Of a DNA stretch of 64,000 nt, positions 25,588-38,720 are shown in pieces. Both the position numbers and the translations under genes were made by a program. Every line of letters starts with the position of its first letter. The stretch's first letter is position 1. The notes under the pieces are model-generated. The model had not been told where the DNA came from. It saw nothing but the letters and a program-made list of their open reading frames with translations, and did no database searches. The DNA is from Stercorarius parasiticus (taxonomy: Eukaryota; Chordata; Aves; Charadriiformes; Stercorariidae), in contig VWZL01000594.1 of assembly GCA_013396915.1 (NCBI GenBank), positions 58,093 through 122,092 on the forward strand, written 5' to 3'.

Positions 25588-28500
25588 AATACACATCAAA
25601 ATGCTTGAGGAAAATCAAAGGCTTATTTAGACAAGCTAGTAGAAGCTCATGTTTTCCTAGATGAAATATCTGGAAAAAAAATGTTTAAGAAATGAAACAA
25701 AAGAAACCAAAATAAGACTCAATTGCTGTACTGGAAAGCCCTAAATACAGACAATTTCAAAGGCCCTCTGTGAGTATTGTGAGTGGTGACCATGGGAGAA
25801 GGCAGTACATTTTCCCAGAACAAAGTTTTATTCATATTCATCCTGCCTAAACTCACCCACCACCTCCTTCAGGAAATGACCTGAAATTACAAGCCATGAA
25901 CACCCACGGCACTATTCTTATCTTAATATGTAAATTATTACTGAAACCCAGAACATCCCACTGAGGAGCAGGAGACCTGGGGCCTTGGACACAGACGTCC
26001 TTGCCCATACTTTAAGACCTCCTGCAGTGTCATGCACATAGATCTGTTCTCCTCCAGTGGAAAAAAATCTTGATGGCAAATTAGCATAAATAACTTCTGT
26101 GTGAGAGACACATTTTGGAACTAGTAATTGGCACGCTCTCTGTCTTTGATTTGCAGTTATATTGCATGACAGACGTATGGCTGGAAGAAGAAAACGTTCA
26201 CTGCCTCAGCCTACTGTAATATCTTCTTAAATAGCTCAAATGAGTGGAAATGGAAATAAAGTGATTATTCCAATTATCAAAGGCCCACAGGAATACACTG
26301 AGCTATGAGAAATTTACCCTCATTTAATAAACTGCTTGAAATTAAAACTGTAGAAAACAGCAAGAGAGTCAAGAGCTATATGAAGTTCAGCCGACCTAAC
26401 TGCAGCAGCATGTACCAAGCAAACAGGGACACATTCCTCTTCCCACACTGTGCTGACAAACATCAATTAAGATCTCTAAAGGACTCCCAGTAGCCTTGAA
26501 AACAAGAATGACATCTATATTGACTTCAAATATCATTTATCTATTGTTTAGATTTACTGAAACACGCTGCCCTTTGCTTCTATCCTCTGGCATTTGTCCA
26601 TTACAGTGGTGTGCCAAAAGTGAATTGTTTCATTAAAATCTGAAACAAAAGAGACCAATGCTCTGAGTTACAAAAACTAATCTTTTTAAAAAATACTACT
26701 TGTTAATAGAGAACATCTGATCACCATGATTCAGTGTCCGCATTTAATTCCATTAAGCATTCATACTCCCAGAGCATTTCAAATTCGCCCACAAGCACAT
26801 TTTCAGAGAAATATAAGTAGTATTTTCCTTATAAAATATAATTACAGATAGATTTGATTTCTTGGTTTTCCTCAAAATTGTAAGTGTGTAGCCTTTCAGC
26901 TGCTTCACGAGCAGGACTACAGAGATCTCCTTTAACTGCAGTCTTTGCGGGTTTGGATTCTTTTTTTAGAATTTAATATGTTCTGCATAAATCCAAAACA
27001 GCCTCATAAGAAAATCCTCTGTCAGATTTTTAATGATCTAAGGGGAAAAAATACTTAGAAATCTCACAATTTCATCACAGAATAACAACTGTATATAACC
27101 TGAATATCAACAATATACTGTTTAATGAAAAAGTACAGTATTAATTATACGGCATTCCATTCTCATGAAAAAATATGTTTGTGTCTTAGAAACCAAGTAA
27201 AAGAAGCACTGACAAAAATATGAAGTATTTAAATGCCAGCCGTCATACAGTCTCAGTGAGGCAACTCAAATTGCCAAGGTGCGACCACAGAAACAGGCAT
27301 TACAATTGAAAATATACAGAACAAAAAGTCCAGTAGCATAGGCCAGATACAAACAGTACCCCTTGCATAACCTTATTTAGTACCAATAACATCTAAAAAG
27401 TGCTAGCCTATTCTAAGCAATCATTTAAGGGACATTTGTGATAAACAATATAATACTAACTAATATAATCAGAAAAGAGTTAGATTGCCAGGATTGGAAT
27501 TTAAATAACAATAGCTAAACACAACTTTTCTTTTTCTCAACTCATTGCAAATTCATGATCAATACAGTATAATAACACTTTTGTGTGAATTACCCTACTC
27601 TCTTGCTAGCAACATATAATGCAGAAATAAGCTGAATTATTTTGTAGATTTTATCTACACGGCTTACACCAGTGCTACAAGATGAAGCTTTGCTGTTTGT
27701 TCTCAGTGTGTTCCCAGAAGCAAAATACAGACCTGTGTATTTCATTCCGATGCTATTCTCCTCCTCCATTATCATATATCTTCACTTCCCAAACGATTTT
27801 CAGTGCCTACAATTTACTGAACTTTGACCAGCAGACTAAAGGTTACGTTCAAAAAAATGATCAAATAGCTACTGGACTCGTATGGTCCTCATAAATCAAA
27901 AAAGGAGCCACTTGAAGTTCAGGACTGATCTTGAGATTTCAAAACCCTAGTCTAAGTGGAATGTATAAATTCGCAAACAGATTTAAATCTTCTTTTAAGC
28001 ACGTAACAGGTATACTGTGTGCTTTTGTGACCCAAATACTGTGTATAATGCGTAATTGTCTCTACCAATTTGAACCCAAGAGTGCTGCAAAACCACCAAG
28101 CCTACCAGTGGGATTAAGCTCACAGTCATACAACTATTCGTTCATCCACTACATATATCTCTTAGTTATATCAATGTTTCCAGTTCTTCCTTCTCTAGGA
28201 AGCTCACTGAAACAAATTTTTAATTATTTTAAATCAAATTACGTTTGTGCTTTTGCAAAATGTGATTCTACAGCAGGTACCATAACAAAGCTATTACCCC
28301 ACGTGATTACCATAACTGAACCATGATCCTTATCCGTTAGCTTAATTGAGGCAATTAATAGCTAATTTTATAGCCCACATCTTTTACCTTACTAATAAGT
28401 AGGGAAAATCCATTAAGGCAATGTAATTATACAGGTTGGAACATAACAAGGAAGCAATGATAGTTCATTTAGGTTTGACCTCCCAATAATGTACCTTGCA

Positions 28501-30689
28501 GTTTGCGTGCTACGAAGTTGCAGCTTGCAGCTATTTAGGACCAAGTCTTATTTATGGTAATATACATCCTGAATACCTCAAATGTAACCTTGTCAATGAG
28601 GTACTGAAATGAACCTTAGCAGGTCTAAGTGTTGTTATCACTGCATACAAGAAAAAGTTGTACACATAAATCCAGCTATTTCAGAGTATTACTTTAAAAA
28701 GAAGTACTTGCCACTTCCTTTTTTTGACTTTCTAGTATTTATTACCGTTTTAGAGTCTGAAGTGGAAAGGGAAGACAAAACAGCTCCTACTGTCCTAGGA
28801 AAAGAAGAACTGATACAGCAAATTAATTATGTTTACATGGGAAAATGATTATGCTGTTAAAAAGTTGTTGCAGAGACAGTGGAGATAAGAATGGAAAAAC
28901 TGAGAGATGACTAAAGAGCCTAGAAATGATCATGCTTTAATTTTCAAGATTTTTTTTCTCATTCAGAAAAAGTTATACCTCTAGGTACACTGCAGCTTAG
29001 AGAGTCATAAGGACTGTAAGTTCTTCCAATACAAACGTTAAATAGAAAGGAATGGCATTTCAAATGGTGTATGCGATGTGTCAATACAGGAAGCAACTGG
29101 GTTGTATTCATTTTCACCGGCTGTGGATTTGGTAACTTGCATTTAGAAAGATCTCTTCTTCTTTCTTATTTCTTGCAAGAAGAATGCTTAGAAACACATC
29201 ATTCATGTTTAACATGTCTGTATATAATAACTGTGCATAAGCTCATGAACTCACATTCATTAATTACATTAATTTTTATTCCTGAAAAACAGGTTGTAAG
29301 ACGTAGTTTTCCACTATCACCAGTTTACTTGCAACAGCTCTTTTAATGAAATTTTTTTCTGCCAAAGTGCAAAAGTAATCAAGCTACAAGCCAGTGATGC
29401 TCAGAAACATCATTAGAAAGATACAAAAATTTGCATGTAAATGAGCATCTTCAGGATCTTGCTCCTTGCTCTGAAAAAAATAATAATCAGCTAGCCATAT
29501 AGCAATCTGCACATAACGTGTTTCTGAAAGCTACATAATAAACACTGGTGAATGACAGCTTGGATACACAGAACTAAAACAATAAGGCACGACAAAAGTA
29601 CCGATTTATTCATCAGTGTTTACCATTACAGAGGTGAAGACTACAGCCGAGTACCAAGCATTTAATATAAATCATTCACAATCACAATAAAAACTAACCG
29701 AACAATGCAGCTCAGGGATTTTTCAGAAATGAAATTTCATAGCAGATGTTAATCCACTAAAAAGATGACAGGGTCCAGGCCATGACCAAAAACCTGTGTG
29801 GTACTGCTTTCTAGCCTGTAAGAATGACAATACCTCTTTGTTTCAGTGAATTAGATTAAATAAAAAAAATAAATTAATCTTAAAAATCATTTTCCTGCAG
29901 TAATGTTAGTTCATATCCAATGGCAAAGGAAGAGAGGAAGAAAAGGGGTGAACGTAAAACAGATCTTCTATAACGATGCACAACACTGAAAAGGTTTGAA
30001 AACACACATACACGTTTCCAGAGACACATGACACCGTACCTGGTGGTGTGGGGAATTGCCTTCACACGGTGGTAACGATTACACAGACTGTAATCAAGAA
30101 TGCAATACGTGACAATGGATGGATGGGAGGAAAAAGAAAGAAAAAAAAGAGAGAAGGAATGAGAATGATATTAAAACACATTTAACAAAGATGAACAACT
30201 AGCAAACTTCATGGACATACCATTAAATTAAATGCCCCCTCCAACTCATTTTGGAGACCTCTAAACTAAACTGATCATCTTTATAGACCTCACCCTGACA
30301 TTTGGTTACTTTCCCCTTGTAACTGCAGTAAAAAAAGACTGCTCTTCCGTGGATAAAACATTTCAGTTGATATTACCCTCTGTTATTAGAGTATTACAGA
30401 CTGTGGAAACAAGTCCCATCACTGTCACCAGAGTGCAATTGGGTTTCTGTTGCTGAGTATCTCGACCTTACATGTTACATTAGGTTATGAACACATGGAG
30501 TGAGATGTTTAACACTTTTGCAATCACTGGAGAAAAATCTTGGTTTAATCAACACAAGAAGAGCCATTTAAAATTTATCTTAAAATTTCAAAGAAGGATA
30601 GATGGTGTGTATACATATATATATTAAAAAATATATTAAAAACACCTCCACTAAAACTTCATCTCCTGACTCTATCTTCTGTTTTACAG

Positions 30690-30730
30690 TATCAGTCCCA
30701 CTATTTTGTGAGGAAGAAACAGATGGACAG
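30690..30730 (+). other. Candidate micro-exon, very weak
   Basis: A pyrimidine-rich acceptor (CTTCTGTTTTACAG) and a consensus donor (CAG|GTAAGA) bracket 41 bases. The length is not a multiple of three, and the open reading (SVPLFCEEETDGQ) resembles no family I know. Such pairs arise by chance in tens of kilobases of AT-rich DNA, so this is a lead and not an annotation of a gene. Confidence 0.08.
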
Positions 30731-31100
30731 GTAAGAGAAGCACAGATCAGGCCAAGCTCTGACCCTCTGGTTCAGTGCGGTACCCGAGGGGAGCTAAACG
30801 AGAGTGGTGTGATCCATCTGCTTGCAGAAAGCCTAATCCAGGGGTTATTTGGCTTTATGCGAATTTGGTTCCCCGTAATGTATTCTTCAGCTGAAACACT
30901 GGTTAGGAGGTTCCTGTTTCTTTCTTGTTCTTCCTCTACTGAAGTGCTTATGCTCCCTCCCCCTGAAAATGGCCATAGAGTAACTGCAAATTTAGCTGCA
31001 ATGCCCTCTTACACATAGACAGTGCTCAGTATGAAAGCAGCTGAGGGATTGCATTTCTGGATTAACAGTTAGAAATACAGCTATAAGGACTGCGCTCCTA

Positions 31101-31131
31101 TTTTTTTGTTTTTTTTTTGTTTTTGTTTTTT
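31101..31131. repeat. T-rich low-complexity tract
   Basis: Runs of 5-10 T are separated by single G residues. It is a simple low-complexity tract with no element attached. Confidence 0.85.
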
Positions 31132-31383
31132 AAAGTTAGAACACAGGTTCATGAGAAATTAAAGATGTTAATATTACTTGGATTTCAATTTGTTGAATAA
31201 TCTTCTGTCATTCTGACCATATCAATTTCTTAGAGAGGAAAATACTAGCCTAAATACAATTAAAAATTGCTGTACCTGTGTAAAAAAGTGAAAAATTGTT
31301 GAATTTGTACTCCTTTGTTTCCTAATGTTAACTGTATATCATCTGTTAATATCACGTTATTGTATGGATATACTATATACTTT

Positions 31384-31433
31384 GTATACATTGTATATTT
31401 TGTGTGTATACATTGTATATTTTGTGTATACAC
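31384..31433. repeat. 22-bp minisatellite, two perfect units plus a partial
   Basis: The unit beginning GTATACATTG and ending TTTTGTGT occurs perfectly at 31384-31405 and 31406-31427, followed by the start of a third copy (GTATACAC). It is embedded in TA-rich sequence. Confidence 0.85.
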
Positions 31434-34400
31434 AGACCACCTGCATTTTATGAAGACTACCTAACCATGACAATTTGGAAATAAATGTAAAACTTAGGAC
31501 ATGGGTCCTTTAGGCTGACAAGCAAACAAACAATAATTTCATTATAAACAATTACACAATTCTATTTACTAAGAACTGAGTTTGTGTCTACCTTATGCAT
31601 TTTAAATTTTTTTTAAGGAGACTATAATTTAAGTGCTGTGTAAGGGGTTTGGTTCATATATTTTACTAGTGTAATTTGAAAAGCATAACATGAATAGAAC
31701 TGAGAAAAAAAATACAACTAAAGCAACCATATAATGATGAAAAATAGCATCCATTTTTCCTGTTATTCAGCTGATTTATCTGAAAAATCATTAATAATAA
31801 TTTCAAATTAATTTAAATTACTTTCTAAATCAGCAATAATTAGATTATAGACTGAAATTCCATGTTTCAAAGCAAAATTGCTATATATCATGCAGCCAAC
31901 TGATGGTTCAAAGAAGTGAAATGTTGGAATCGCTGCAAGTTGATTCTTTTATGCTACTGCTTTCCTTAATGCACCATCACAGCTTTCAATTACCAAGAAA
32001 ATACATCTAAAAATAAAACACAGAACTAAAACCTAGATTCATGCAAAAAGATATGTTCTAAAGTCACATCATCTAAGTCAAAGAAGTGAAAGCAATTTTA
32101 ATAACATACAAAGTTCAAGGCACTGGGTGAAACAGCAGTTGAATCTACTGATGCAGGCAGCAAAGTTACCACGTTACCCCACCTCTTCCTAATATTTTCA
32201 TTAAAATCGGCATATTTGGCAGTAGTTGCAAATAGAGAAACTGCTAAAATTTTGATGGTAGGTCAGTAAAGCCATGGTTAACTGTCAGAAGTTAAATGCC
32301 TCCTACTACTAATTGGATACCACTAAGGACTGAAGGAAAACCCTGAACAAATGGCATTTAACCAAGTTGCCTATAACTGAAACTAAAAATTCTTTTAAAA
32401 AACTTTGATGAGAATTGACATCAGGGGCAATCCCATATCATGAATAAAATTAATCCTAAATGAAAACCAACACCAGAATCAAGATTCAAATTCAGCAAAC
32501 TGATGAGTGCAAGTGGTCCTGCTGAAGCCATCCAAAACTCTGTCACAGTTCCTCTGGACTGACAATGCAACCACAGGCAAACCCACCATCATTTAAATAC
32601 ACATCACATTTCTAGGCTTTGGTTTCCATCTTACATTTTATTACAATTTCAATAAAAAGTTGAAACTGGGAAATAATGTGGATAACTGTCCATTAACCCC
32701 CCTATTCAGTCATAGAGAAGTTGCGCCATTTAATTGCTGGTTTTGTTAGTCTTGGGGAAGACCTGGAAGGCATTTTTTCCTCTTTCCCAGCAGTCCTACG
32801 GAGTCTTGGGACAAACTGTTCTCACTGCTGATGTAGGCATAGTTAGAAGCTTTAAGATTTAAAAGGCAAACACTGACATGAAAAGGTACGAGACTAAGGA
32901 GGAAAAAGAAAAACTTAAAAAAAGTGCAGAGGATCATGGGAAAGCCACCCAGCAGAAGGAACAGCTGCTCCAGGGAGCTACTGAGGGGGACCTTTTCCCA
33001 CCCAACTGGCCAAAAGGGACTGAAAATAGCATGAGACTGATTTCTCTGAGGGTTTTTTTTCATGTGACACCCTTTCAGCTCTGTCAGTCAGCAATGCTCT
33101 CTGTTCAGTGCGTCAAGCGACAACTTCTTTCATTAATTTCTGTTGGGTAAACTCTTTTCTTCCACATGTCACTTCCCATTCCCTTGCGTTGATTCCCATC
33201 CATTTGCCTATGAATTAATTCAGAATCCTTGCAACTACTGCCCTAGACTATAAACTACTTTTCCCAGATGAAACCATAAAAAGTGCCTATCTCAAAAAGA
33301 TATGTTGTTTCCTTTTTTAGAAAGACAATTTCTTCTTTTCCTTAATTTTTGATATAATTTCCTTCATGAATATCATCAGTACTACATTTCTTGGTATGCC
33401 TTAATTTGAACGCTTTGCAATTGTCTTGGCTATGTCTATTGGGGAAGAAAAATGTTTTTGTATGGAAACATCCAATAACCACTCAGAAACCTTCCATAAG
33501 AACTGTTGCAAAGTGAACGTTTATAAATACTTCCTTGATATAAATAGGTTTTCCGACACTTTATAACAAACCTCCAAATTAAAGATATAGCCTTAAATAA
33601 ATATCTAACATTTGGTAAACCAATTCATATTATCTCTCCAGTGGAGCATGTATAATAAGTCTTTTGGCATGAAAGAGAACAGTTACAACTAATTATTCCT
33701 ATGATAGTTAACCAGCATGCAAATGCTGTGTATTTAATTTTTCGTCAACAAACTTTATAAAGCACTGTAAGAAAGAGAGATTTATAGGAAGACTGGGAAA
33801 AGACTCACATTAGTAAATTTTCACAGGGGTCAACTCTGCATGTAGTGACAGCACAGAAAAAGGAGGTTAAGGGAAGGGATTTGTGAGTTTGGCCTCGCTA
33901 AAAGTTTTGAATGCTTGGGGAAAGTGACAGGACACAATTTAACAGGGGCAGGCTCACGAGGATTTGTATTCAACCTTGAGGCTGAGACTTTTACATTTAA
34001 TTCTCAAAGCGAGGGATCAAAGAGTCCAGCGCAATAACTCCTCATATATATCATGCTCAAGTACCTTACTCCATGAGTAGACATACTGATTTTAATTAAT
34101 CAATCCATTTATTTCCAGTCATTTTGCTGACTAGAAAAATCCTCCTTTCCCAACTCACCAAATTCCTCCTTTAATTTGCTTTTTACAAGTAAGAGTACTT
34201 TGCGCATCAGAGATTCGTGCACAAGATACCCTTTACCTATGCACAATCATGTCCTCAGCAAAGCACAGCAGCAATCCAACTGTCCTGTAAAACAAGAGTT
34301 GTGTGCCAGGTACCTTCAACAACTGGCAGGAGAAGCAGGCAAACAGTGTCCTTTAGACACTAGTTCGCATCTGGCATCTTCTACAAGGCCCTGTTGGAAG

Positions 34401-36489
34401 CCACAGAGTCTGCTGACATCGCTGTATTAAAACCATATCCGAAACTTAAAGTTTGCTTAGCTGCTTTATCAGGATAGTGATTAACATTACTCTGGAGTTG
34501 TTCTCCAGAGTAGGGAAGAACAAACTTCCCTTCATTCTCTCTTGAAACCTCAAGGCTGCTGCCTAAATTCATTGGTACAGTGCAGCAGCTATTCAAGAGG
34601 ATGAATTAGTTTTACACAGACTTTTATAGGGATTTCATTTCATCAGAATTATCCCCTGAACCCACTTAACACTAGTACATACTTTCCTATTGAAATATTG
34701 TACTGCTTCGCACCATATAAAACCTAAACTGGACAGCAGCATAATTGCAAAATGGTATCTAATATTTCATCTTCCACCAACCCAGAGGATAAATATGTAG
34801 AATCATATCTATCACTGGTTCAGGCCAAACTGCTACTGTAATAATTTAAAAGAAACAAAGAAGTTACACCATCAAAAATAAGACTGACTAAAGAAGAAAA
34901 GGCCAAGAAAACTGCTAGTAAGATTCCATATGGAGCCCAGTATATGCCAAGTCCTCCTTGCATTGTAAGGGATGTTGAATGCTATTTTTTTTGCAGAAGC
35001 TCAGGATTTTGCAGTATGGCCAGACCCTCACCTGTGTTAAAACCAGCAAATTCTTTGAAACCACTTCAAAATTTTCGCCAAGAAATGCCAGTGAAAATCA
35101 TGAAAGACGCAGTTAGGTAGTCTGATTACCCTAAGCTAGAATAGCAGTTAGGAGCTATTGAAGACTGCTACAATTTATAACACACTTGTGGCTTACACTA
35201 AGCTACTCAGGAGAGAAAGAGAAAGCTGAAGGAGAATAGCCCTCTTCCAGCTTCCACACTGGTGTGGACCTACCACAGACCTCCTCATGAGACACGTGAA
35301 TGTTTTAATAGATTCCAAAAGCCCATCAGAGGTTGTGGACCATTATGAATTATGTGTAAATGTATAAAAAGAAATCAACTCTATGCCATAGAAAAATTAT
35401 CTCATGTAATGCAGACACATTTTAAAAAATATAAAAAAAATAGTGGTGGTGAGATGAGTAATAATAAGGGAAAAATAGCAAAACACCTCAATAATTATCA
35501 TGGATATAGGAGACTCCAGCACATCAGCCTGAACGAACGTGTGAACTTCTGAGAGATGACTTCAGCTGAAGCAAGGGATGTTCATCACCTCAATACACTC
35601 AACACCTTGAAGAATTAGTCCTTGAGGGATTTTTGTTTGTTTGTTCTACAGAAAATTCCTAATTGGGAGTGAATGACAAACTGGGGGCACAAGGGATCCT
35701 AATGGGTGCATTTTGTACTTTTAACTTGTACAATGTGTCTAAACATTCAGCTTGCAGCAATTATTTCATGAGATCTAGTACCAGATCTTGGTTTTTTACT
35801 GTGCTAATGAGTCAAGCGGATGTAAATAAAAAGATATTGCTCAGAAAAAAATGTGTCTCACGTTTCTCTCTGAAGACACCGCTCATATAAAAAAAAAATA
35901 AAAAAACCATCGAGCTTACTTTGAACATTTCATTTAATTTACATAATTCCTTCTGGAAAGCTTTCCCCTTCCCAGATTTATTCATCCTTGCTGTAGCATA
36001 AAATCCTAGTTATAATTTTTAAGTTATGAAAATTTGTCATGATTTTTTGATATTGTATTGGTCATCAATCTTGCATTAATCATATGCAATAAGGACAGTT
36101 ACAGACCAGTTATAGCTCTATGTTCTTTAACTATGAAAAAAGAACAATAATATGAGAAAGAAAAAAAAAAAAAGAAAAAAGAGCGAGCCTTATTGGCAAA
36201 ACCAAAAAGATTTCTTTTTGCAGATGAATTCCAAAAGACCATACAACATTGAAAACTATTATTCAACAGCAACACAGAAGTTTCATGCATATATATTTTA
36301 AATAACAACATAATTGTTATGACATTTCAATTTACATGTGTATACTCCATGTCCTCCATGGAGGAGGTCAGAACATAACAATTATTTAGATCTATCAAAC
36401 TGCATGGTTTTATGCACAACAGCATGCCCTCTTATTAGCTCTGTTATTTTCTGACCTAGAAGGTCATAGTGGGCACATTTGCTTTTTTA

Positions 36490-36545
36490 CTGATATACAT
36501 ATATATACACACACACATACAAATATATTCACACACACATACACT
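36490..36545. repeat. Compound (TA)n/(CA)n microsatellite
   Basis: Alternating TATACATATATATA and ACACACACA blocks occur over about 55 bp. It is an interrupted dinucleotide repeat and likely polymorphic in length. Confidence 0.85.
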
Positions 36546-37568
36546 GAGAATTTATCTTCCAAGTCTGGGCTTGGGAAAAAGCAATCTGTGTTTACCAAGT
36601 CTTTTGAAGGCTAACTAGGATTTCCTTACAAGAAAATAATCAAGGTCCCTTATTGAATAATAAGTGTCACAGATTTGCAAAAATGCAGGTGCAAACACTT
36701 TGAAAGGTATTTGGTTTTACTTCTAGATGTCCTACTGAAAATCATCCAAGAATTATGTCAATATGTATACTGTGATTTGTGCCATCTTGCTAATTCTTCT
36801 GTTCAGCCTCATGGCTAAGCAGAATAGTTTTCAATACAAAAAGTTTCAGAAATTGGCAATGTCCAAGAGTTTGAACTAAATGTCATTTCCATCCTTGATG
36901 ATGCTGTCAGTTTTATGAGCTGTGGCACACACAGAATATATTGCACACTTGGAGCATGCTCAGCAGTGTTATTTTAAAACCATGACAGATGTACAGCCCC
37001 AGCAGGATCTCACATTACAGAAGCCACAGCAACCCTGCCGTACACTGATCCCCTTGTTCAAGGAGGCAGAGAATCACCGAGGAACGCCAACTGCCCAAGT
37101 CCATACAGTTCCTCCACCTATTAAATTCCACCGAATTCCAGCTCAATTTCTACATTTCATTCTGCAATTTGTAAGGTCTTTATGAGACTGACACAATTAC
37201 TGGAGATGCTTTTCATTTACCAAGTGCTCATCTGTACCAAGAGGAATGAAAGTATACAGAGTAACACTTGTTTCTAATACAGAAGATCGGTCAGTTGACT
37301 TGGTATAGCATGACTAATTTACTGAATAGGTCTGAAGACCTCTGAAGTTCACCACCTTCAGAGCAACTTCCAAACCCATTTCTTTCTTCAAGCCCATCCA
37401 TGATATAGTCAACAAAAAAAGACAGTGAGTGGGAATCCACTCTATATATTCCAATGAAAATTTGATGTAATCAAGTGCCAAGGGTGATGAATGCATAAAA
37501 GATGAACTGCTATAATTGAGAGAACATTATGGTAGGATTTTTAGTTAGAGTCTCTCCCTTACAATTTC

Positions 37569-37588
37569 TTTTTTTTTTTTTTTTTTTT
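37569..37588. repeat. Poly-T tract
   Basis: About 20 uninterrupted T residues. On the minus strand this would be a poly-A, but no retrotransposon body lies next to it. Confidence 0.9.
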
Positions 37589-37894
37589 ACTCATATGCCA
37601 TCTTTAAAACAAGTTTTTTAATATATCCAATTATACATCAAACAATAATCTCTCTATCTCCTGGTGAGAAAAATGATATTATACATCTGTATCAAGCAAA
37701 ATCTCAGATGAGAAGCAATCTAACCTTCTGAAATGACAGTTCTGTCATGACAAAGTATTTATTTGATGAGAAAGAACAATTCTTTTTGAGCATTTTTCTA
37801 GTTTTTCTAACACAAGCAGACTCTCCCTCTTGATCTCACTTTTCAATTGCAGGGAAAAAATATCAACTGTCTTTGCAATGTCAGGAGGCAATTT

Positions 37895-37960
37895 TTTTTA
37901 TTATCTTTCTTTTTTTTTCTTTTTCTTTTTTCTTCCCCCCCCCNNNNNNNNNNCCCCCCC
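37895..37960. repeat. Polypyrimidine tract and C-run interrupted by a 10-N gap
   Basis: A T-rich, nearly pure pyrimidine run passes into nine C residues, then ten N (37944-37953), then seven more C. A gap placed inside a C-homopolymer suggests that the true run length could not be sequenced or assembled. Ten N is probably a placeholder and not a measured size. Poly-C next to polypyrimidine can adopt triplex or, on the G strand, quadruplex structure, which would explain the failure. Open frames drawn across the N are artefacts. Confidence 0.9.
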
Positions 37961-38589
37961 ATTGCTTATTGTATCATATATCAGATAGCCCTAGGGATGT
38001 CTGTTCACAATATGGAACTCCACTTGTGAAAGCAAGAAGTTTTGAATTTCCTATGGAGACAGCAGGACTGGATAGGTATTTAAAGTTGTTGTAGGCAGAA
38101 GGATAAAATATGTTTCTCCTCATGTCCCTCTTTCATGAGAGGCACAACATATTCCTTATCCCACCCGAGAGCCAATGCAGCTATGAGCATTACTGACCTA
38201 TCACTACTATCAGCGTTTAAGGAGAAAATCCAAAGAAAACAGCTGTAGTTGTAGCTTCTTTTCTTAGAAAGGGTATGGATTACAGGATATTAGGCTCAGT
38301 AGCCTTTTAACCCTGTTGCGAAGCTGTTAGACTAGGGAGGTAGCAAGTTAGACCAAAAATAAGTTTGGTGAGAAAGCTGGTTTAGAGTTACTTAAGCATG
38401 TAATATAGACAATCCTAAAGGCAGACATCTGAAGACAGAAACTTCCATAAGTAGCTAAACAATTGAATTTGTGTTATAATTATCACAGACAAATCAACCT
38501 CGTATTATTCTCACACCTAGAGTCACCAAAAGGCCAAATACTACAAGCCTAAGAGCTTAGTCACATTTCAAGGCTTTTGTTAGGGTTTT

Positions 38590-38720
38590 TCACCTCGCTG
38601 TGGATGCCCCATCTCTGGATGTGTTCAAGACCAAGCTGGATGGGGCTTTGAGCTGCTGGGGGGTTGGAATTAGATGGTCTTTAAGCTCTCTTCTAACCTA
38701 AACCATTCTATGATTCTATA
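38590..38720 (+). mobile_element. CR1 LINE 3' fragment
   Basis: GTGGATGCCCCATCTCTGGA, then 'GTGTTCAAGACCAAGCTGGA' and 'GGGGCTTTGAGCTGCTGG', and a terminal 'CCATTCTATGATTCTAT' match the CR1 3' region on the plus strand. About 130 bp survive. The tail has nearly two octamer units. The insert is 5'-truncated and non-coding. Confidence 0.93.

Larger units (their letters stand above)
25588..38589. other. Long AT-rich unique non-coding tract
   Basis: About 13 kb in which I recognise no gene or interspersed repeat. The longest open frames (27931-28326, 131 codons; 30602-31018, 138 codons) have random-looking composition and no domain. Several simple repeats and one assembly gap inside the tract are listed separately. 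A small splice-bounded candidate exon at 30690-30730 is noted as weak. Confidence 0.5.

Noticed and set aside
25950..26010. GAGGAGCAGGAGACCTGGGG phrase recalling MIR-type or reptilian SINE sequence
   Set aside because: The resemblance covers only about 20 bases with no A/B boxes or flanking core, too little for a call.
27931..28326. 131-codon plus-strand open frame
   Set aside because: Composition is random-looking with no domain. Frames of this size are expected by chance in 64 kb of AT-rich DNA.
30602..31018. 138-codon plus-strand open frame, among the longest here
   Set aside because: It starts in a TA-rich simple repeat and has no recognisable domain. Only the small splice-bounded part was kept, as a weak lead.
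37847..38094. Open frames running through the N gap
   Set aside because: They are bridged by undetermined codons and a homopolymer, so they are artefacts.
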